From: Hymenoscyphus infarciens
Lineage: Eukaryota > Ascomycota > Leotiomycetes > Helotiales > Helotiaceae
Length of the DNA: 64,000 bases
NCBI GenBank assembly: GCA_001414345.1
Contig: LLCB01000029.1
Location: 309,675 to 373,674, forward strand
Direction: 5' to 3'
This document shows, piece after piece, positions 46,001 to 57,583 of this stretch. How positions within the stretch are numbered: position 1 is the stretch's first letter; every line of letters begins with the position of its first letter. Position numbers and translations under genes: made by a program. The notes beneath the pieces were generated by a model. It was given only the letters and a program-made list of their open reading frames with translations. It was not told the DNA's origin and made no database searches.

Positions 46001-47892
46001 CGACAGTAGAAGTAAACTTGACGATAAATAAAGAAGTAAGATTCCGAGATACAGATGTTGAGAAAGTGAAACTACAGGAGGAAGTAATACATGCATATTA
46101 TGTATTAGGAGCATAAACTCTAGTCAAATCTTAACTCCCAAGTCCCCATACCTGTACAGTGAATGTTGTTAACTGGTAAGGCCAGATCGATGGTTTGATT
46201 TAGTACAAGTATTATTGTTTTTTAAGCTTACAATAACTAGTTGATTCATAAACACATCAACACCATATCTATCAGCAGCATTATGGCCGTTAAACTCTGC
46301 TGGATTGGGATAACGTTTTGTCATGTTAGGTCCAAGATCGATTGTTATGGCTCGGGAGTGTTGTTAAAATGGACAGGTAATACATACAAGTATTTTCTTC
46401 ATCCGCCTCACTTTCCACCTCATCTTCCTCACCTTCCTAATCACCGTCTTCCGCGATAACCACAGCAGAAGCAACTGCCAACAGTTCCTGTTAGAGAGTA
46501 ATCAGCGTTTTTTCACTGCCTTTTGGGCTGATAAATGCACACCGTACACACCCCTCTGGCAGCATTTTGGGAGAGTTGCCTGGAGCCTCGACCTCCTGGA
46601 TCTCCAAGTCAAACCTCGAACTCCTCAACCTACAAATGTATACAGGCTCTTAAGAGCACACGAAGGGACCCGAGTGAACGATATCCACTTCAATCACGGT
46701 GACTGATAGCATTTCTACTTTAAAAAGTTATCTAGTTGCCTCGGTTGAAAATAAAAGGAGGTGATTGAATTCACTTTGTAGTATATCAAATATTGCTTTA
46801 CCATGTTGGCATACCTTCGAACCATCATGCCCGCCCACACTTCACCACATGAAGTTGAGCCGATACGTCTATAAAATATACCATTAAATTTGAGAAATTG
46901 GTATCCTAAACTTACCCAAGAACACGAGGCCGTGATTGTTACTCAGTGTTCTCAGTAGTATCAAGAATATCCTACCACCACCACGAAAAAGAAAAATTAT
47001 ATCGTTCAAACCCACTTTAAATACGCACTATCTATACCTTTTAACTACCCCGCTACCTAACAATAGTACTCTTTATCTTATTAGTATTTTGATTACTATC
47101 ACACGAGAATCGCACGATAATAGTTAGACTTATAAGAACTCTAAATTCGTACTTAACATAAGTAATCTTTTTTTTCCTAGAAAAGGGTTCTGGGAAAGAA
47201 GTTGCCATTCTAGATATTAAGAACATATCGGTGTTATGAAAAAGAGCTTTATCATGACGAGTTTCGTGTAACGTAGCTTCAGTGTAGCTTTTATATAGAG
47301 AAAAAGTGAGTTTCAACTATACGAGTTAGTAAAAGAGTATACTTTATAAGATCACAACCTTCTCGTAGTAAAGCGATAAAAAGAAATATATATAACTAGA
47401 ACCTTGTAATAATATGAATCTGGAGATACTATGGTATTTTACCGGGTTGATACTACTGATAACACTGTTTGCTTAGTGCTTCTTAGTAGTATACTTTCCG
47501 TACTATCAGTATAGAAAGAGAACACCTTTGTTTTTCCAAAGAGAATCATCTCTCAAGAGGAGAGGTAAAGCCTTCTAGAATTTCACCTTAACGAACAGAA
47601 AAAGCGATAGTAAAACAAGAATCGGGAAAACATTTGGTGCTAAACATTGATGACCATAGAGGGTAATGTCCAAGGGGGACTTGTGTAGGTTTCTTAGCTA
47701 AGGTTTTATTTGACCCAAACTTCAATTATTAAGATCCTGTCTCGAGAAGGCGATGGAGCACCTAAGATAAACGTCTTCGGAATGCGGAAAATGTGTTAGT
47801 CTTTTTCGTTTACAGGGTCGCTCTAAGTCTTCTTATAGTGAGCGGATTGTGAAAATTCTTGTGTCAATTAAGAAACAGCTACTAAGAGTTCT

Positions 47893-47925
47893 AATACTTT
47901 ATTCACCTATCATAACATAAAATAT

Positions 47926-47969
<44 letters not shown>

Positions 47970-48230
47970 CCCCTGAATCTCGCTATAAGTTAAGTCTATA
48001 CTCTATCTAGCTCTCTTAAAACATCTTAAAATTTCTAGAATAATTCAAAATAAATACCTTTTCCTTATATAAGTTCCTATCTATACTCCAAAGAAGTTCT
48101 AGACTTTACTTACTTGACTAAATTTCTCTCAATTGTTTAAATACTGTAATTTAATAGATCAATTTACTAGACTTACTACATGATACGATTTATCAAATAG
48201 TAATATAATTAGTTAATATAGTTGAGCTAA
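47893..48230 (+). repeat. Right LTR-like segment with (AT)n insertion
   Basis: AT-rich, about 340 bp, starting ATACTTTATTCACC and interrupted by an expanded TA run at 47932-47964. It resembles the left segment in order and orientation but is heavily diverged. Confidence 0.45.
47932..47964. repeat. (TA)n microsatellite
   Basis: About sixteen consecutive TA units inside the right LTR-like segment. Confidence 0.9.
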
Positions 48231-48276
48231 CCGTTTGGGTTACTCGGACTAGTTTCGGTGTAGACAGGGATTCCTG

Positions 48277-48315
48277 TACTATACTATACTATACTATACT
48301 ATACTATACTATACT
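48277..48315. repeat. (TACTA)n pentanucleotide microsatellite
   Basis: About eight perfect 5-bp units directly beyond the right LTR-like segment. Confidence 0.9.
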
Positions 48316-48630
48316 GTTTTTTTCAGAGAATTCAAGAAAAGTAAGAGATAAAAGACGCGGGCGAGGTATTCAAGAGTGGGCAAAACGCAAGGTCACTCTT
48401 CCCATATCTCGTACCTCCTTTACGAAATGCCACAGAAAAGAGAGAGTACTCATAAGTGTTGATTGAATAAGATTAGGGAAACGCAGAAACAATTCCTTGT
48501 TCGTCTTGGGGATGCATAGAAAAAGGAAACTTGGGAAGGTTATTTAATATACCATGGAAATGACAACTCCCCCCCTAATAATATAAAGAGACCAATTCGA
48601 AAAATCAAGAATCCTCAAACCTTGTAAAGA

Positions 48631-48687
48631 GAAAACAGAAAATAGAAAACAGAAAACAGAAAACAGAAAACAGAAAACAGAAAATAG
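48631..48687. repeat. GAAAACA heptanucleotide tandem repeat
   Basis: About eight units of GAAAACA or GAAAATA in an A-rich stretch that continues in irregular form to about 49250. Confidence 0.85.
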
Positions 48688-49287
48688 GAAATCCAAAATC
48701 ACTTCAATCCAGAAGAGTGCGACAAGAAAAACGAACTAGTAAGAATAGACAAGACAGATTCAAACTTCAAAAGTCATCATCGGCATTATCCTTAGGAAAT
48801 GAGACGAGTCTCAGAGAAAACAAAACAAAACTACTTTACTTAGTAGAAACAAACACAAAAATGTGTCCAGGCCACCACAGGCAGGCAGGATCTCCGATGT
48901 AAACCCCGATACACATGCACATGCACATGCTCATGCTCATGCTCACTCCCACTCGGAGAAGACCGTTACTTCTAAGATTTGTAGCCAAAGATTTAATTAA
49001 GCATATCAATAATCTATCTAATAACAGAAGTAGCTTTTTAAACTCCCCCCTAAAAAAACAAGAGAAGAAAATAAAACAAACAAATAAACCCCACCTACCT
49101 ATTAATTAAAAAAAAAAATTAAAAAAGAAAAAGAAGAAAAAGTGGTGACTCCAACCCTTCCTTCTCAGAAACCGAAAAAAGAAGAAAAAAAAGGAGGAAG
49201 GACAGGTGTTAAGTAAATAAATAAATGAATAAATTAAATAAATAAAATAGCATGAAGAACAATTATAAGCCCCCTCCCCTAAAAGGG

Positions 49288-49486
49288 CGACACCAGGGGC
49301 TGCAAGAATTCGTGACTAATTGTTCTAACTCCTTTAGAACAATAAACATATTAAAATCTTAATTATTTACGCCTTTTAGGATAATAGAATCGATTTCTTA
49401 AGTCTTGGATAAACAATAGAAGGAGTAGTAGAGAGTTGGTTAACTATTCGCCAGTCAGTCACGAATTCCTGCATCCCCTGGTGGCG
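49288..49486. mobile_element. ~200-bp imperfect inverted-repeat element (MITE-like)
   Basis: The arm 49288-49317 (CGACACCAGGGGCTGCAAGA..., continuing ATTCGTGACT) is matched in reverse complement by 49457-49486, with only a few mismatches over 30 bp. Just inside the left arm lies a perfect 10-bp stem, ATTGTTCTAA/TTAGAACAAT, with a 5-base loop (49319-49343). No target duplication is clear and nothing is coded. It could be a small non-autonomous transposon or a folded RNA segment. Confidence 0.5.
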
Positions 49487-50801
49487 AAATACTTGTCTTG
49501 ACAAGGAGAAGAACAGGACCACTGGACATGACAGGACAGGACAGGACAGGGGGTCTCTGGCATGGTTTTTTGATTGGAGGAGTGGGAGTGAGGAGGGAAG
49601 GGGGTTGAGGCTCAGCCTTCCCAGATGCTGTTTCAAGGCGTAGGTAGGTAACCCCGTTTTCCCCCCCTTTTTCCCCTTTCTGCTTGGACTCTTGGAGAGA
49701 GAGGGGCAGGGGGGGGGCGGTTTGCAAAGGTGCTTTCTTTCGTAGAGTTTTATGTCAAAACGCCACTATCTACATATCTGTCATCGCACTTTTGAGATTT
49801 ATTTTATTTTATTTTATTTTTTTTGCGCGGCGCTTGTGAATGTAGGAGGTAGGTTTTGTTGAATGGGTGGTTTTTGTAAGAGTATGAGGATGAGGATGAG
49901 GGGTCTGGGCCGAGGATCGGAAAGATGCTAGGAGTAGGACGGCTCGTATAACCTTCGTGGTCGAGACTCGACTCTCGAGAGCGGTGTTGAGAATGGAAGG
50001 TCCTTTCTGGTCGGGTAAATGGGAGATCTCAAAAGGGTGATGGGTCGTGACAAGGGGTCAATCAATCTCAGAAGGGTCTCGGTTCTCGTGGGAGGAAAAG
50101 GGAGTTAGTTGCCGAAGTTGATTTGACTTGTGACGGATAGAAAACCTGAAGATGGGAGTTGCGATTTTCATCAGATGTCAAGAACTCGTTGGTTCTTGAA
50201 ATCCTGTAACTGCAACTGCAGCCCCCAAGACAAGAGTGGGTCTCTTGGGACTCGTCTCGTAACGGGTCCGAGTAGGGGAGGAATGAATCATCGTCCTTCT
50301 TTTTCTTCAATGAACCCGGCCACCGCCACAAGTCTCACGTTTCAATTGCGCAGATCTATCTTTTTTTCTTCTCTTCAGCTGAGCAAGTGCGGATGGAGAA
50401 TTTTTTCTGTTTGAGGTGCGGAGAACATTAGTGTTGTGCCGTGCGGGCATTTACCTCGGATTCTCTTTTTTCTTCTTCAGTTGATTTCTTAACTTGAAAC
50501 GATATCGATGAAATGATAGCCGGAGAGCCGAGAGCCTCCTCGGTAGTTTTCAGGGCCAACGATAAGGAGCTATGAGGAACCCGTTGGTGCATTTTCGGTT
50601 TGACGTCGTGTGCTGATATATATTGTTTTATTGAGAGATTAATATCGAGAGGGGAAAACAATAGAAACGAAAAGTTGGAAATGGATGACCAATGAATGGA
50701 TGACGACCTCCCCAAAAGGGGCCTGTCGTGGAATTCCCAAACGGGTGGGAATACTTCAGACGCATGCAGGCTGCATCCTCCAACAACAGGCCAGGCGATC
50801 T

Positions 50802-50837
50802 AGGCAATCCAGGCAATCCAGGCAATCCAGGCAATCC
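50802..50837. repeat. 9-bp minisatellite AGGCAATCC
   Basis: Four perfect copies in a row with a degenerate one before them. Confidence 0.9.
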
Positions 50838-51303
50838 TACCCACTGAAAAGTCACGAGGGAGATGTTTGTGAGATGGCCGTGGCCAGTGCCAGGGAGGAG
50901 ATGAGATGGGCTTTAAATTAAGCCACAGCGTGGCATAACTTTGGAGGTGACCTGGAAATGATTGCGTCCTGCTAAAATCGTACGGAACGGTCGCAGCCTT
51001 GCCTCAGCGTGAGAGTTCTCCATTGAGAGTCTCCACGAGGAGTAGCAGTCAAGCAAGCAGTCAGCATTGACCACCAAGACCCTTTACATGGCGCGATCAC
51101 GATACCTAGGTAGTGAAGGTGTTGCAGGTGGCAAGGCAGGTAAAGATTCCAGGCTGATTCATTAAACTCACCCCGTTGAACTTGGGCAGCGAGAACGGGT
51201 TGCCAATCGTAGGAAAAGGAGTAGAGAGGCTCAACTGGACTAGAACATAATTGGACGTGAAGATAGCTCTCTTTACTAGACTAGAAAGTATAACAGTTCC
51301 ATT

Positions 51304-51347
51304 CTTCCATACTTCCATACTTCCATACTTCCATACTTCCATACTCC
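51304..51347. repeat. 8-bp minisatellite CTTCCATA
   Basis: Five near-perfect copies. On the minus strand it produces a run of short repeated peptides (MEVWKYGS-type) that is not a real gene. Confidence 0.9.
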
Positions 51348-51569
51348 ATTGGTGCCCGCTAATTGGCCCTCGGGGTGTAACGCCCTCTGTCGCGCTTTCC
51401 GTACTGGATTCGGGGTGCAGTGTTTTAGTGTTTTAGTGTTCCACTCTGGCGCTCCCCTCATCAGCCAGTCCGGAAATGGAATGAAGCGTTGGATGCTGAA
51501 ACAGCTACTGTAGACACTCCAACGCCGATGAATAAAACCAGTCCGCCGCCTTTTCCTCCTACCTCTCTG

Positions 51570-51612
51570 CCCTCTCCTGCCTCTCCTGCCTCTCCTGCCT
51601 CTCTTGCCTCTC
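51570..51612. repeat. 9-bp minisatellite CCTCTCCTG
   Basis: Four to five copies with one base variants, in the long upstream region of the Ser/Pro-rich gene. Confidence 0.85.
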
Positions 51613-52158
51613 TTCCGACTTGACTCTGTCTTCCCCTCGTTTTGCGAATACTGACTGACCTGACCGACCGACTGACTCTCACCCTTCACTTCACCCGATA
51701 ACCCGAGCTTTGCTCTTTTCCATTTTTGGTCGAGCCAGCGATTAGAGTATCCTACCCTAGCGAACGGACTCCCATCACTCCACCACCACTAAAAACTTCG
51801 AAACCCACCACCACCACCAAATACTATACTCCCGCTTCACCTCCACGCCAACGACAGTCGACGCGCCAGCACCAGTTCGCTCTGTCTTGGTGGCACAAGG
51901 TCTCTCGTTCGCTGGAAAGAATCGAGTCTGCCCATACGATACACAATACACAGCCAGACGCACCAAGCCGAGTTTGAAGGAAAGGAAATAAGCAGCAGTG
52001 CACGAGAATTCGCGAGCAAGGAATCCCTAGCCTGTGAAGGTATATCTGAAGCGCCGCGGCGTGGAGAACACCTCGACTCGACCTCGACAACGGCCTTCAC
52101 TTCAGACATTTCGCACAACACCCAGCACAGACAGACACAGTCTTCACCCCAAAACACC

Positions 52159-53630
52159 ATGAGTACCGCTCTCGCCATGGCACCGTCGCCCGCCCCTCAC
52201 GACCGTTCGTCGTATGTCGATATCGTCCCCTCAGGGCCCTCGTCCAAATCCCCGCCCGCGCAGAGAACATCTGCATCGGCGACGCCGAATCTCTCTGCGC
52301 AACGCACAGGGAGTGGCAGTCCCAAATCAACACCCGCATCTGCATCCAAAACCTCACCTAATGCGTAAGTCTCCCCCCCCCCCAGTTTACCAATCTATCA
52401 CCATCTCGACCCCCAATCTTTTTATATGCTGGGGTAGGATGCATCCTTGGTGTGACCAGTAACTAACATCTACACCCCGGCGGCAGGTCTCGAAATGGCG
52501 TTCCACCAAAAATCATCGTGAAAAAGGAGCCTTCCTCGCCAGATCTCCAAACCTCCCGTCACCGGCCGCGTAAATTGGATCTCTCCAAGAACACATCCAG
52601 CGTCAACCCGGCCACGTCGAGACCCTCCGCCGGTCAATTGACATCGCGCGGCGCGCACACGGGAGGACTGGAGATTCATGACGTGGGTTTGGCGTGTCTA
52701 TCGCCCGGTTTCGTGACACAGGATCCCACAATGAGGGAACAGCTGCAGCGGAGTATCTCGGTTCGGGAACAACAGAGACAACTCATCGAGTCGAGGTTAC
52801 AGCAAACGGCCAAGCCAGAGAATGCACCAACCGAGAGCGCAAAGGAGAGAGAATTCGGAGGCTTTGGCACCAAGACGCCTGGCACATCGAAAAGAAAGGC
52901 CCCTCCCGGATTGAGCATCGTCGCACCATCACACGAACAATTTGCACACGAAAGAGTCATTCAATCCGCACCACTCAACCAGAGTTTCACAGGGAGACAT
53001 CAACCTCATCCCATGACCCGCCATATTGCCAACCAGCCATCGAATTTATCCAATACTTCTCACATTCACCACGTTCCCGCTACACAGACCGCGAATCGCT
53101 TACCCCCTATTACCGACGTGTTTGCAGAGAATGGACTCGGTGCGCATCGTGATCCTTCCGGCCCTGTTCGAACGTCCGTCTTGCAACATAATAATGCGTC
53201 CGCATCAAACTCATCTCACTCAAATTCACGGCCTGCATTCCCATCGCCAGGTCATAATCAAAATCAACCTCCGCATTCCGCACGGCCAAGAGAGTATCGC
53301 TCGGCTGAAGAGGCCCAAGTTGAACTCGCTGGTGGCCGGCCTGAACTCTTACCCAAGCTAGTCCACTATGGCGGCCATCAACCACCCACTCCCCCATCGC
53401 CACTCACCGGAAATCCCATGAGGCAGACAGACACCGGCCGCAGTGCTGGCGGTCGAAGACGCCAAAGAGCCGAGTATGAAGAGGGAGGAAGCCCACCACT
53501 AGGAAACGGACCAGCGACATCACGACGAGGGCCTTTCGGTGAGGGACGAGACAGCCCAAGTACGCAACAAAAGAAGAAGATGGAGTTTATGCAACTATGT
53601 GATCGCGCTTGGGATTTGTTCCACTCATAA
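52159..53630 (+). CDS. Ser/Pro/His-rich, probably disordered hypothetical protein, two exons
   Basis: Model: join(52159..52364, 52487..53630), 449 residues; the 122-base intron keeps phase. The N-terminus (MSTALAMAPSPAPHDRSS) and most of the protein are low-complexity Ser/Pro/Thr/Asn. Exceptions are PPKIIVKKEPSSPDL (a sumoylation-like VKKE), a short helical stretch with QLQRSISVREQQRQLIESRLQQ (about residues 145-166), PPITDVF, and the C-terminal KKKMEFMQLCDRAWDLFHS, probably amphipathic. The pattern suggests a nuclear regulatory or adaptor protein with short conserved docking motifs, but the family was not recognised. The ATG follows a long leader; an in-frame Met lies six codons later. Confidence 0.75.
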
Positions 53631-54660
53631 TCTTTGAATCTCAACCTAGACACGATTAATTATATGCCTTGCATCGATTCAATCCCCATGCAGGCTTCCT
53701 CACTGTCGATACGCCTCTTTTGATTTTTTCCCATTGCGTTTTGTCAACACACAAGTTTATATCACCTGGTGCGCTTACCTTTTTTTGTGTGGGTTTTTTC
53801 GGTTTGTGTTTGTGTTTTTGGCTGGTTGCCTTTTACTAGGACTGGCGTTTAATATATTGGTCACAAATGGGGTAACTCAAAGGGTTATATTAACGAAAGG
53901 GTGGAATTTAAACGAAACTTGGGAGGGGTGGGCGTGGTCTTGGATGGGACAATTGGGGGAAGGGGAATAAAGTGTATGGAAGGACTTTTTGGAAAAAGGG
54001 ACTAGGAAGTTGATGATTATTGGGTTGTTTTTGGAAATGGAATGGATCGGGCATGCTTGCTACCTTTCTTTTGTTTGTTGTCTTTTACTTATTATTATTC
54101 TTGAGATGGAAATCTTTATAGCGGTCGTGGATTCTTATAATTTTCTGCCACTCTATACTTTTTGGGGTGTCTTTGCCTGAATTTTTCCCCTTGTATTTTT
54201 GATTCTGATGTGGGGATGAAGGAAGAGTTGACGACAAATCTCTTTTTTTTTGCTCACGCAAACAGCTTGTGGAGGGGGTTTTTATTTTATTTTGGCGTTT
54301 TGGGGTGGTTTGTTTTGGTTTGGGATTTTGGGATTTTGGGTACTTTTGTTTACCTTACCTACTTGAGCTATTTACCCATCTACCCATCTACCTGACTTGT
54401 AAATTTCCATCTACTACGCCTTGGTTACATTTAAAAAAAAATTGACCTTTGATTATGCTGACATGATATATCCCAGGAGGCTGATAGAGCGTATATATTC
54501 CCAGGACGAAGAATCTAAGTGGGGGTGAGTTGGGTGAGTGGGTGGGGTATATAAAGCTACTTTCTTTGGTTTTTTTTTTGGGGGTTTTTTAAAATTTTCT
54601 CGTGGCCGTGGGGGATGGAGGGGGGGGGAAGGGGTGGTGGTGGTGGTTATTTTACCTTGG
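53631..54660. other. 3' region and G/T-rich intergenic DNA
   Basis: About 1 kb of T- and G-rich sequence after the Ser/Pro-rich gene. Frames here (for example 53734-53970) consist of hydrophobic low-complexity peptides from the T bias and are not supported as genes. Confidence 0.4.
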
Positions 54661-54665
54661 TGGGA

Positions 54666-55070
54666 AGTAAGTGAGTGAGTGAGTGAGTGAGTGAGTGAGT
54701 GAGTGAGTGAGTGAGTGGGTTGGTTTGAGACTTGAGTTTTTGGGGTTTTCGGTTCTGGTTCCCCTTTTCGTGATTTGAGTGCTTCAGTGAGTGATTGAGT
54801 GAGTGATTGGTTGGGTGATTGAGTGAGTGAGTGATTGAGTGAGTGATTGATTGAGTGAGTGAGTGAGTGAGTGAGTGAGTAAGTGAGTAAGTGAGTGAGT
54901 GAGTGAGTGAGTGAGTAAGTAAGTAAGTGAGTGAGTAAGTGAGTAAGTAAGTAAGTAAGTAAGTGAGTAAGTGAGTGAGTAAGTGAGTGAGTGAGTAAGT
55001 GAGTGATTGAGTGATTGATTAAGTGAGTAAGTGAGTAAGTAAGTGAGTGAGTGAGTGATTGATTGATTGT
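54666..55070. repeat. Long (TGAG)n-type tetranucleotide tract in two blocks
   Basis: Block one (54666-54718) is a nearly perfect GTGA run. Block two (54787-55070) mixes GTGA, GTAA and GATT variants over about 280 bp. Because 4 and 3 share no factor, all three registers give the same 4-residue repeat, and on the minus strand this makes an open frame of over 100 codons (LTHS/LTYS repeats) with no sign of being a gene. Confidence 0.95.
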
Positions 55071-55974
55071 GGTGTGGTTTTTTTAATTTTTTTAATACTT
55101 GTTTTGTTTTCATAAAGGGGAGATGGATAGATGGATGGATGGATGATTGGTGGGTACCATGGTGGGTTTGGTATTAGAGGGAGAATGGATGGGAGGATTG
55201 GATGGGCGGATTGGAAATACTTCTTTTTTTATTTTTTTATATTGTTATTTTTTTGTTCTTCTGGTGTTGGAAGGATTGTAAGTCTTACCTTTTTATGTTG
55301 TTTATTTAACGAGAGAGGTTTGTGATGTGAGTTCTGGTGGTTTGTGATATGATAAAAGGGGGGAGGGGGAGGGGGGTTGAGGTTTTATGAAGAGAGAAGG
55401 TTGGGAGTAGGTATGTATGTATACGTCGATTTTGAGAGGTGTTGTAGGTATCTCGTTTAGGAGGTATGTTAGAGGTGGAGTTTTTTCTGGGGGCCGGGGG
55501 GGGGGTATGGGGTGGATTGTTAGGGACTCAGGGATTGCATTTACGGAGTAGCTAGCGAAGAAGTAAAGGACTTCGTGTTCGGAGTTTTATGTTATCGTGG
55601 GTTGGGTATGTTTCTTTTTGTTTTTATGGCGCGTTGAGGGGGGAGTACTTTGTTTAAATAAGGAAGGAGGGGCTTTGCTACTACCCTTTTTGCATGCCTT
55701 GAGGTGTGTTTTTTTTTTTTGTTGTGGACTTTGACCTGGAATTTTCTTGAAGCGGCTCACGATTGTTAGGAGAAGTGGCAGTTAAATAAATTACCTCAAG
55801 TTCGTACCTGTCTACCCTACCCCCTCGTTGTTTAAAATTTTTAGGGGAAATCAAGCGAATTATCCTAGGGATGTGGAAGAATTGAGCAAAAGTCACCGGG
55901 GCGTTTTGGAACAGCCAAGTTGTTTGTCGGGGATTAGATAGTTAGGACGACAGGTTCTTTACTGCCGTTGGTGA

Positions 55975-56020
55975 GGTTCGCGAGGCCGGGTACGAATGTA
56001 CGAATGTACGAATGTATGAA
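55975..56020. repeat. 8-bp repeat GTACGAAT
   Basis: Four copies, the last ones degenerating to GTATGAAT and GAACG. It is short and sits 250 bp left of the telomere-repeat element. Confidence 0.8.
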
Positions 56021-56269
56021 TGAACGGGACGGTAGGGTTTGAGTGGTTGATTTTTCGAGGTGAAATAAAACGAGATGGAAGGGGAGATTTGAATTTGATG
56101 TTTCATGTTAACTTTCGCGATTTCGTCACCCTCCCGACCGCGTGAGCTCGTGTACGAAAGTTCATAAATGTTTCGTTTCACACTTTTGTTTGATGACGGA
56201 ATGAGGGGCAAACCCTCCCGCAAGATAACCGAGAAATCGGAGATTCAGGAGGAGGGGGGAAACGGCTTC

Positions 56270-56543
56270 AGCTAAATCCCCTAACCCTTTTGACTAAATC
56301 GCCTGACTCTAACCCGATTAAGTACTTCTATTTCACGCGTATAACACTAATTCTCTATTCTAAAAGATAGTGACCTGGTTTTTGAGGTTAGGGTTAGTTA
56401 GGGTTAGTTAGGGTTAGGGATCGGGTGTGGGTTAGGGCTGGGGATAAGGGTTAGTGCTATATGATTTTATACTTTCGCGACCGGAAAATGTCCTAATTTG
56501 GTTAGATTAGGCGATTTAGTCAAAAGGGTCAGGGGATTTAGCT
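56270..56543. mobile_element. ~274-bp inverted-repeat element carrying telomere-like repeats
   Basis: The left arm 56270-56314 (AGCTAAATCCCCTAACCCTT then TTGACTAAATCGCCTGA...TAACC) is matched in reverse complement by 56500-56543 with about three mismatches over 44 bp. The interior is non-coding and contains GGTTAGGGTTAG-type repeats at 56386-56452. A GGGGAAAC-containing stretch lies outside each end (near 56254 and 56550), which might be a trace of target duplication but is not flush with the arms. The superfamily is unknown. Confidence 0.65.
56386..56452 (+). repeat. Interstitial telomere-like TTAGGG repeats
   Basis: GGTTAGGGTTAGTTAGGGTTAG and similar runs: perfect TTAGGG units alternate with TTAG, then degenerate copies (GTGGGTTAGGGCTGGGGATAAGGGTTAG). 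TTAGGG is the telomere unit of filamentous ascomycetes. The tract lies between the inverted arms of the element above. Confidence 0.85.
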
Positions 56544-57147
56544 AAACTCGGGGAAACTGGGTTGAGGGGGATGAAAAAACGAGATTGGAAAGGGGTTGGG
56601 GGATTTGTGGGGAAGGATTCTAGTTTAGAGGGTGGCGAGTGGATGGTTATCAGAGGTAAGCGAGATTTGAGGGGAGGATCTAAATTTGTGGAAAGGGGGT
56701 TGCGAGGAAGCGGCAGGCTAACGAGAGATGATGAACGAGGCTGTTTTGGTTAACGAGTGTAATTGAGGGGGGATATGATATAATTCTCTGGGTACACCTC
56801 CTTCAAGTCCATTTTGAAATTAATTCACTTTATCAAACTAGATCTTGTGCGGGACGATTTGAAGCAGATCGTCTAAGAGAATTAGTGAATATCTCTCTCA
56901 AGTAACTCTTCTAGAAAAATTTAAAACCTCTCCCTCCCTAGTTGGGTATTTTTTTCGTCCGACTAATTTTAGACTAAGATACCTTAGAGGTACGGCGTCC
57001 TGAAAACACCAAAGGCGAGAAATTCAGAATTCGTTTTCCATTTCATAATTTTCGCACCTGGTAAAGTAAGCACGTTTTTTGTCTATAATGAACGTAACCA
57101 GCTTCTTTGGGGTTCGTAACGATGTGATATAGAACGAAATCTCGAAA

Positions 57148-57583
57148 TTAGTAAATACCCATCAAGCGCATCCAGAAGTCCCTCACTCTCCCATTCACCA
57201 GTCCTCCCTTCCAGGTCATATTTCCCCCCAACCCCAGCCCTCTTTTCTTCGCCATAATATCTCCAATCCAATCTCCATGACAAGCCTTAATATGTTTCCA
57301 AAAAGCCTCATGAGAGTCGAAACTTCTATGCCCCTTTCCTAATTCGGTATCGCAATTGCGGCAAATCCAACACAGCCAAATATGTCCATGACTATCAGGT
57401 ACTCCTAGTCTACTCGGACGTTGTATAATCGACGATAACTTGTGTTTGGTACGAAGGTGCTCGATTGTTTCACCGAGAGCATCAAGTTCTAGGCCTTCGT
57501 CTTCGATTTCACAGCATAGATTTGGATCGTAACCAGGGGGGGGGGGGGCAAGCGCGAGCTTTGCAGATGTATTTTTGGGACAT
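57148..57583 (-). pseudogene. Small C2H2-like zinc-finger gene with a frameshift in a 13-base G run
   Basis: From ATG 57583 (MSQKYICKARAC) the frame runs into a C13 run on the coding strand (G13 at 57536-57548) and soon stops. One base less in the run gives a continuous 144-residue protein: PGYDPNLCCEIEDEGLELDALGETIEHLRTKHKL, then LCWICRNCDTEL...FDSHEAFWKHIKACH, a C2H2-like finger, ending DFWMRLMGIY with TAA at 57148. The coherent long reading on both sides of the run suggests a real gene, either miscalled in the homopolymer or truly shifted. The function is unknown. Confidence 0.6.

Larger units (their letters stand above)
42788..48240. mobile_element. Probable RIP-degraded LTR retrotransposon remnant (~5.4 kb)
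   Basis: Two AT-rich segments in direct orientation bound this stretch. They share ATACTTTATTCACC at their left ends (42788 and 47893). Further right both have TTTAAATACT and a diverged TTACTAGA(C/G)T(T/C)ACTAC(A/G)T block. The spacing fits a copia or gypsy element. The inside has no long open frame on either strand, and both ends are very rich in A and T, as expected after repeat-induced C-to-T mutation. No integrase or reverse-transcriptase motif could be read with confidence, so the class is not assigned. Small frames inside (for example 43308-43517 and 43544-43726) have no recognised domain. Confidence 0.45.
48700..52158. other. Gene-free region with minisatellites; leader of downstream gene at right end
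   Basis: No supportable gene. It holds the inverted-repeat element and minisatellites listed separately, a run of GGACA repeats near 49535, and a homopolymer-rich stretch. The last few hundred bases are CA-rich and pyrimidine-rich without introns, fitting a long promoter and 5' leader for the gene starting at 52159. Confidence 0.45.

Noticed and set aside
54784..55113. 109-codon minus-strand frame of LTHS/LTYS repeats
   Set aside because: Produced entirely by the TGAG tetranucleotide tract; no composition or context of a gene.
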